Below are positions 30,957-33,638 of a stretch of DNA of 33,638 nt, one piece after another (within the stretch, counting starts at the first letter, position 1; each line of letters begins with the position of its first letter). The stretch lies in assembly GCA_000969725.1 (NCBI GenBank), contig JXSR01S010074.1, one strand, 5' to 3'. Position numbers and translations under genes: made by a program. The notes beneath the pieces are model-generated. The model saw only the letters and a list, made by a program, of their open reading frames with translations, ran no database searches and had not been told where the DNA came from. The stretch is from Ophiothrix spiculata (taxonomy: Eukaryota > Echinodermata > Ophiuroidea > Amphilepidida > Ophiotrichidae).

Positions 30957-31393
30957 AGAGTGCCAATAGCTGCCATTTTTCATAATTTTGCATTGCATAC
31001 TATATAGCGTCCAGTCCAAGGAACTTATGGAGGGGAATCTGGACTCACTGCCATTTGATTTCACTGTCGTGTAAATCCTATGGGATAGCGGTCATCTTGG
31101 ATTGTTGCTCATGGAGGGTGAGTTATTGAACCTCTGGCATTTTACGGCTCCCCGTGCCACACGTTAAACAAAATGCACAGGCTGTATATGCGTCAAGTTA
31201 AGACTCACGCAAACTGCCAGGATATCGGGCCATACACAAGATGGCAGCAAATTCAGATTCCCCTACAAAATTTCCTTGGTCCAGTCTTAGATCAGTGGAA
31301 TGGTTCCTAGCTGACAAATTGTGTCAAATTTCGACGATTTTTCACATTCTTGTAGCAATTAGGTGTTACAACTTTCTTGCATTCACATGACGA
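30957..31393. mobile_element. Hairpin repeat, copy 3, split by a foldback element
   Basis: Left part CCAATAGCTGCCATTTTTCA, GCGTCCAGT and right part CTTAGATCAGTGG, TTTTTCACATTCTTGTA, ACTTTCTTGCATTCACATGA match the other copies, which read GTCCAGTCTTG without interruption. The central stem is decayed. The intervening 31016-31279 is a separate insertion. Confidence 0.8.
31016..31279. mobile_element. Foldback element nested in hairpin repeat
   Basis: Left CCAAGGAACTTATGGAGGGG, right complement CCAAGGAAATTTTGTAGGGG, both then AATCTG. TCCAGT flanks both ends (31010-31015 and 31280-31285), while the copy at 11665 has it once, giving an internal empty-site control. Confidence 0.85.
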
Positions 31394-31584
31394 TATATCT
31401 TTGTGAGACAGTTGTGATGGGATGATGGCAAGGTTGGTCATAGGAAACAATGGATTTGTTTTAAATGAGAGTTTTTCTGCCCTTTTGTGGGATTTTTTTT
31501 AATGTCAGAATGAATTTGAAATGTGTGAGATTCAGACAAACTTAGATTAGACCAAATTTTAGATTTAGCACTTAGATTATAATA

Positions 31585-31720
31585 TTCCCCGATAGCTCAA
31601 CCAAGCTGTCAAAATCAAATGGCTTGCCTAAGGACATAACTTGTTGGCCATAAGAGAGCTTGAACTTCCAACCTACTGATTCCAAGTCCAGCATTGTTTC
31701 ATTAGACCATCCAAACTTTC
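31585..31720 (-). repeat. Possible tRNA-derived SINE
   Basis: On the minus strand GGATGGTCTAATGAAACAAT, GCTGGACTTGGAATCAGTAG, GTTGGAAGTTCAAGCTCTC resembles the A-box to B-box part of tRNA-like SINE heads (B box near GGTTCGAATC), followed by a tail with ATGTCCTTAGGCAAGCCA, a phrase common in invertebrate SINE/LINE tails. The match is degenerate and no cloverleaf-competent tRNA is present. Confidence 0.5.
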
Positions 31721-32579
31721 TCTAATTAATTTCAAGCTGTTCTCATATCAGAACTCTTAAACATAACGCAATATTTCACTTTTATGTCACAATATCTTGC
31801 ATAAAATCATTTTCAAAAAAATAAATCTTGTTTTGACAGCAGAGCAATTGACTTAGGCATTTTATGATCTGATGTAAAACCTTGACATCTTTTTTACTGA
31901 GATAATTTCTTCAAATATGACGTTTTATGTCATTTTCTGAAATCCACATCATGCTGGTAATTGAGTCTCCTTTTGATATTAACTTACATTTTGACAGCAG
32001 AATATTAGAGGCAGTCCCACTTCAAAAAATTGGTCAAGGTGGAATTTTCCAGTGTTATTCTGTTTTATCAGTCACCATAAGCAAAGTGTCCAGTTCAGGT
32101 TCATTGACCAATGCTGAACTGTCTCTTTTAGCTTGCAATTTTCAGGAAGGGTGTTCAAAGTTTAGTTAAAGTAGGGGGTTTTTTCTGTCATACAGGCATG
32201 CAAGTTTATCTTCCTTGCTCCATTTATTTATTATATTTAATTTAGATTATACTTAGGTCACATTTATAAAGAGTAGTCGGCCGAGCTCCGGTCGAGCTGG
32301 CATGCTACAACAAAGCCCAAAAGACAATGCAAGATTGCAAGGCTTGTTGAGGGATTGCTTATACTCTATCAATCTTGGAAGTATCCTGGTCCATTGCATA
32401 TCCCTTTGATATCCCTTTTTATTCCATTGTGAACTGGTGGTTTTGTATTGTGTAAGAGACTAGTAATGATTAAGGATTGATTAAGACCAAATCACTGCGT
32501 GTTAATATTTTTGTACATGAATTGTTTATAATTTTGGTATTATTTTTGACTAATTTTGCTGCTACCACATGGATTAACG
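31721..32579. other. No gene seen
   Basis: AT-rich. An 80-codon ORF at 31927 has no recognisable domain and does not match a PLC continuation. Confidence 0.5.
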
Positions 32580-32961
32580 TTGAACACAAGTTTATTTGAA
32601 TATTCAGCAAGATTGGGTACATGGTTATCATTCAAAAAATATGGACTAATTTATGTCCCCATATCGTCATATTGGTTTGTGTGCCGTAATAAACATCAAT
32701 GATGTCAAAATAATGGGAAAGATAACTTGATAGATGCCCAGGAGACAAAAATAGTCTTTTGCAACAAATTGCTATTCTTTTCCTTTATTTATACAGCAAT
32801 TGTCACTCCATTCTAACACTGCCTATCTGTGCCGTCACTATGGTAAACAAGTCATTTTAATGGAGAAAGAATATGCCCCAGAAAATCAAAATAGCACATC
32901 CCAAATGAGTTGGTTGTCATCTATTTCCTATGTTGATAGAGCAATTGCCATGCATTGAAGC
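32580..32961 (+). repeat. ~385-bp direct repeat, copy 1
   Basis: Starts TTGAACACAAGTT and ends GCCATGCATTGAAGC. Closely matched by 33253-33638, including AAACATCAATGATGTCAAAA, ACTTGATAGATGCCCA and CCCAAATGAGTTGGTTGTCA. Small indels (e.g. GGAGAC before AAAAATAG; ATTAACCTGA in the other copy) distinguish them. Confidence 0.92.
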
Positions 32962-33252
32962 ATTACCTGTTCATTTTGATTATATTTTACGATAGTCAAT
33001 TACGTTTCCTTCAACAAGCAACAGATATGGAGCATCCGCAACCCATGCCCTGGTTCAAACAACAATCTTGTTATGAAGGAGGCACGAGTTGTGTGTATAA
33101 CACAGGATATATAAGATATGGCATGTTTACTGATACAATAAGAGACCTACTTTGTGGCCAAAATAAAGTGATGATATTGGAGGTAGCTCGTTTGTATGGT
33201 GTATTTATATATATAATAAAGAGGTCTATTTAAATTGATTGATGGACAAAAA

Positions 33253-33638
33253 TTGAACACAAGTTCATTTGAATATTCGGAAAGATTTGGTACTTGGTTA
33301 TGATTCAAAAAATATGGACTAATTTATTTCCCCATATAGTCATATTGGTTTGTGTGCATTAATAAACATCAATGATGTCAAAATAATTGGAAAGATAACT
33401 TGATAGATGCCCAAAAATAGTCTGTTGCAACAAATTGCTATTCTTTTCCTATATTTATACAGCAATTGTCATTCCACTCTAACACTGCCTATTTGTGCCA
33501 TCACCATGGTAATCAAGTCATTTTAATGGAGAAAATTAACCTGAAGAATATGCCCCAGAAAATCAAAATAGCACATCCCAAATGAGTTGGTTGTCATCTA
33601 TTTCCTATGTTGATAGAGCAATTGCCATGCATTGAAGC
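33253..33638 (+). repeat. ~385-bp direct repeat, copy 2, reaches window end
   Basis: Copy of 32580-32961; both end at the same GAAGC at the point where the window stops, so the true repeat may extend further. The spacer (32962-33252) has a 92-codon ORF without recognisable homology. Confidence 0.92.

Noticed and set aside
31650..31720. A genuine minus-strand tRNA gene
   Set aside because: A- and B-box-like words are degenerate and no cloverleaf with paired acceptor stem is apparent; a SINE remnant fits better.
30038..33638. Next PLCL exon (third/fourth EF-hand or start of X domain)
   Set aside because: I looked for the expected EF-hand and HNTYL-type X-domain peptides with flanking splice sites and found none; the gene probably continues outside the window.

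Overview
This is animal nuclear DNA: AT-rich, gene-poor, with small exons separated by kilobase introns and packed with short DNA transposons. The one protein-coding gene I can support is a plus-strand phospholipase C family gene. Six internal exons (12021-12170, 19897-20109, 23189-23228, 23892-24021, 25152-25270, 29974-30037) join without a frame break into 238 codons: a PH domain followed by the first EF-hand region. Residue matches favour the PLC-like / PRIP clade (PLCL1/PLCL2) over PLC-delta or PLC-eta. The 5' exon(s) and everything after the EF-hands (X, Y and C2 domains) lie outside the window or were not recognised, so I cannot tell whether the protein is catalytic. The host is probably a marine invertebrate, perhaps a deuterostome such as an echinoderm or hemichordate; that rests only on base composition, repeat flavour and a PLCL-type gene, and is weak.

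Layout. 1-12020 has no supportable exon. It holds GC-richer inverted fragments (about 1-86 and 2935-3030), a MITE with perfect 37-bp terminal inverted repeats (2267-2527), a (TTTA)n tract, a four-unit diverged tandem array (4438-7168) carrying three kinds of nested insertion, a pair of ~300-bp direct repeats, a hAT-like MITE with a perfect 8-bp target duplication, a decayed CR1/L2-like LINE 3' end, a Tc1/mariner-like MITE between 21-bp direct repeats, and a hairpin repeat. 12021-30037 carries the exons; its introns contain TTAA-flanked MITEs, an ~840-bp array of self-complementary repeats (17370-18210), a TAA-flanked MITE ending 25 bp before exon B, nested foldback elements and two further hairpin-repeat copies. 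30038-33638 is intron or downstream DNA with a small MITE, a third hairpin-repeat copy split by a foldback element, a SINE-like sequence and a ~385-bp direct repeat running into the window end.

The most notable points are a textbook AT-AC (U12-type) intron between exons C and D, recognised by frame and by both splice signals; a partial duplication of the 3' half of exon D with its donor site, differing only at synonymous positions within the coding part; and several insertions whose empty site can be read from sister repeat copies in the same window. I found no wholly new gene system; the novelty is in repeat architecture and gene structure.
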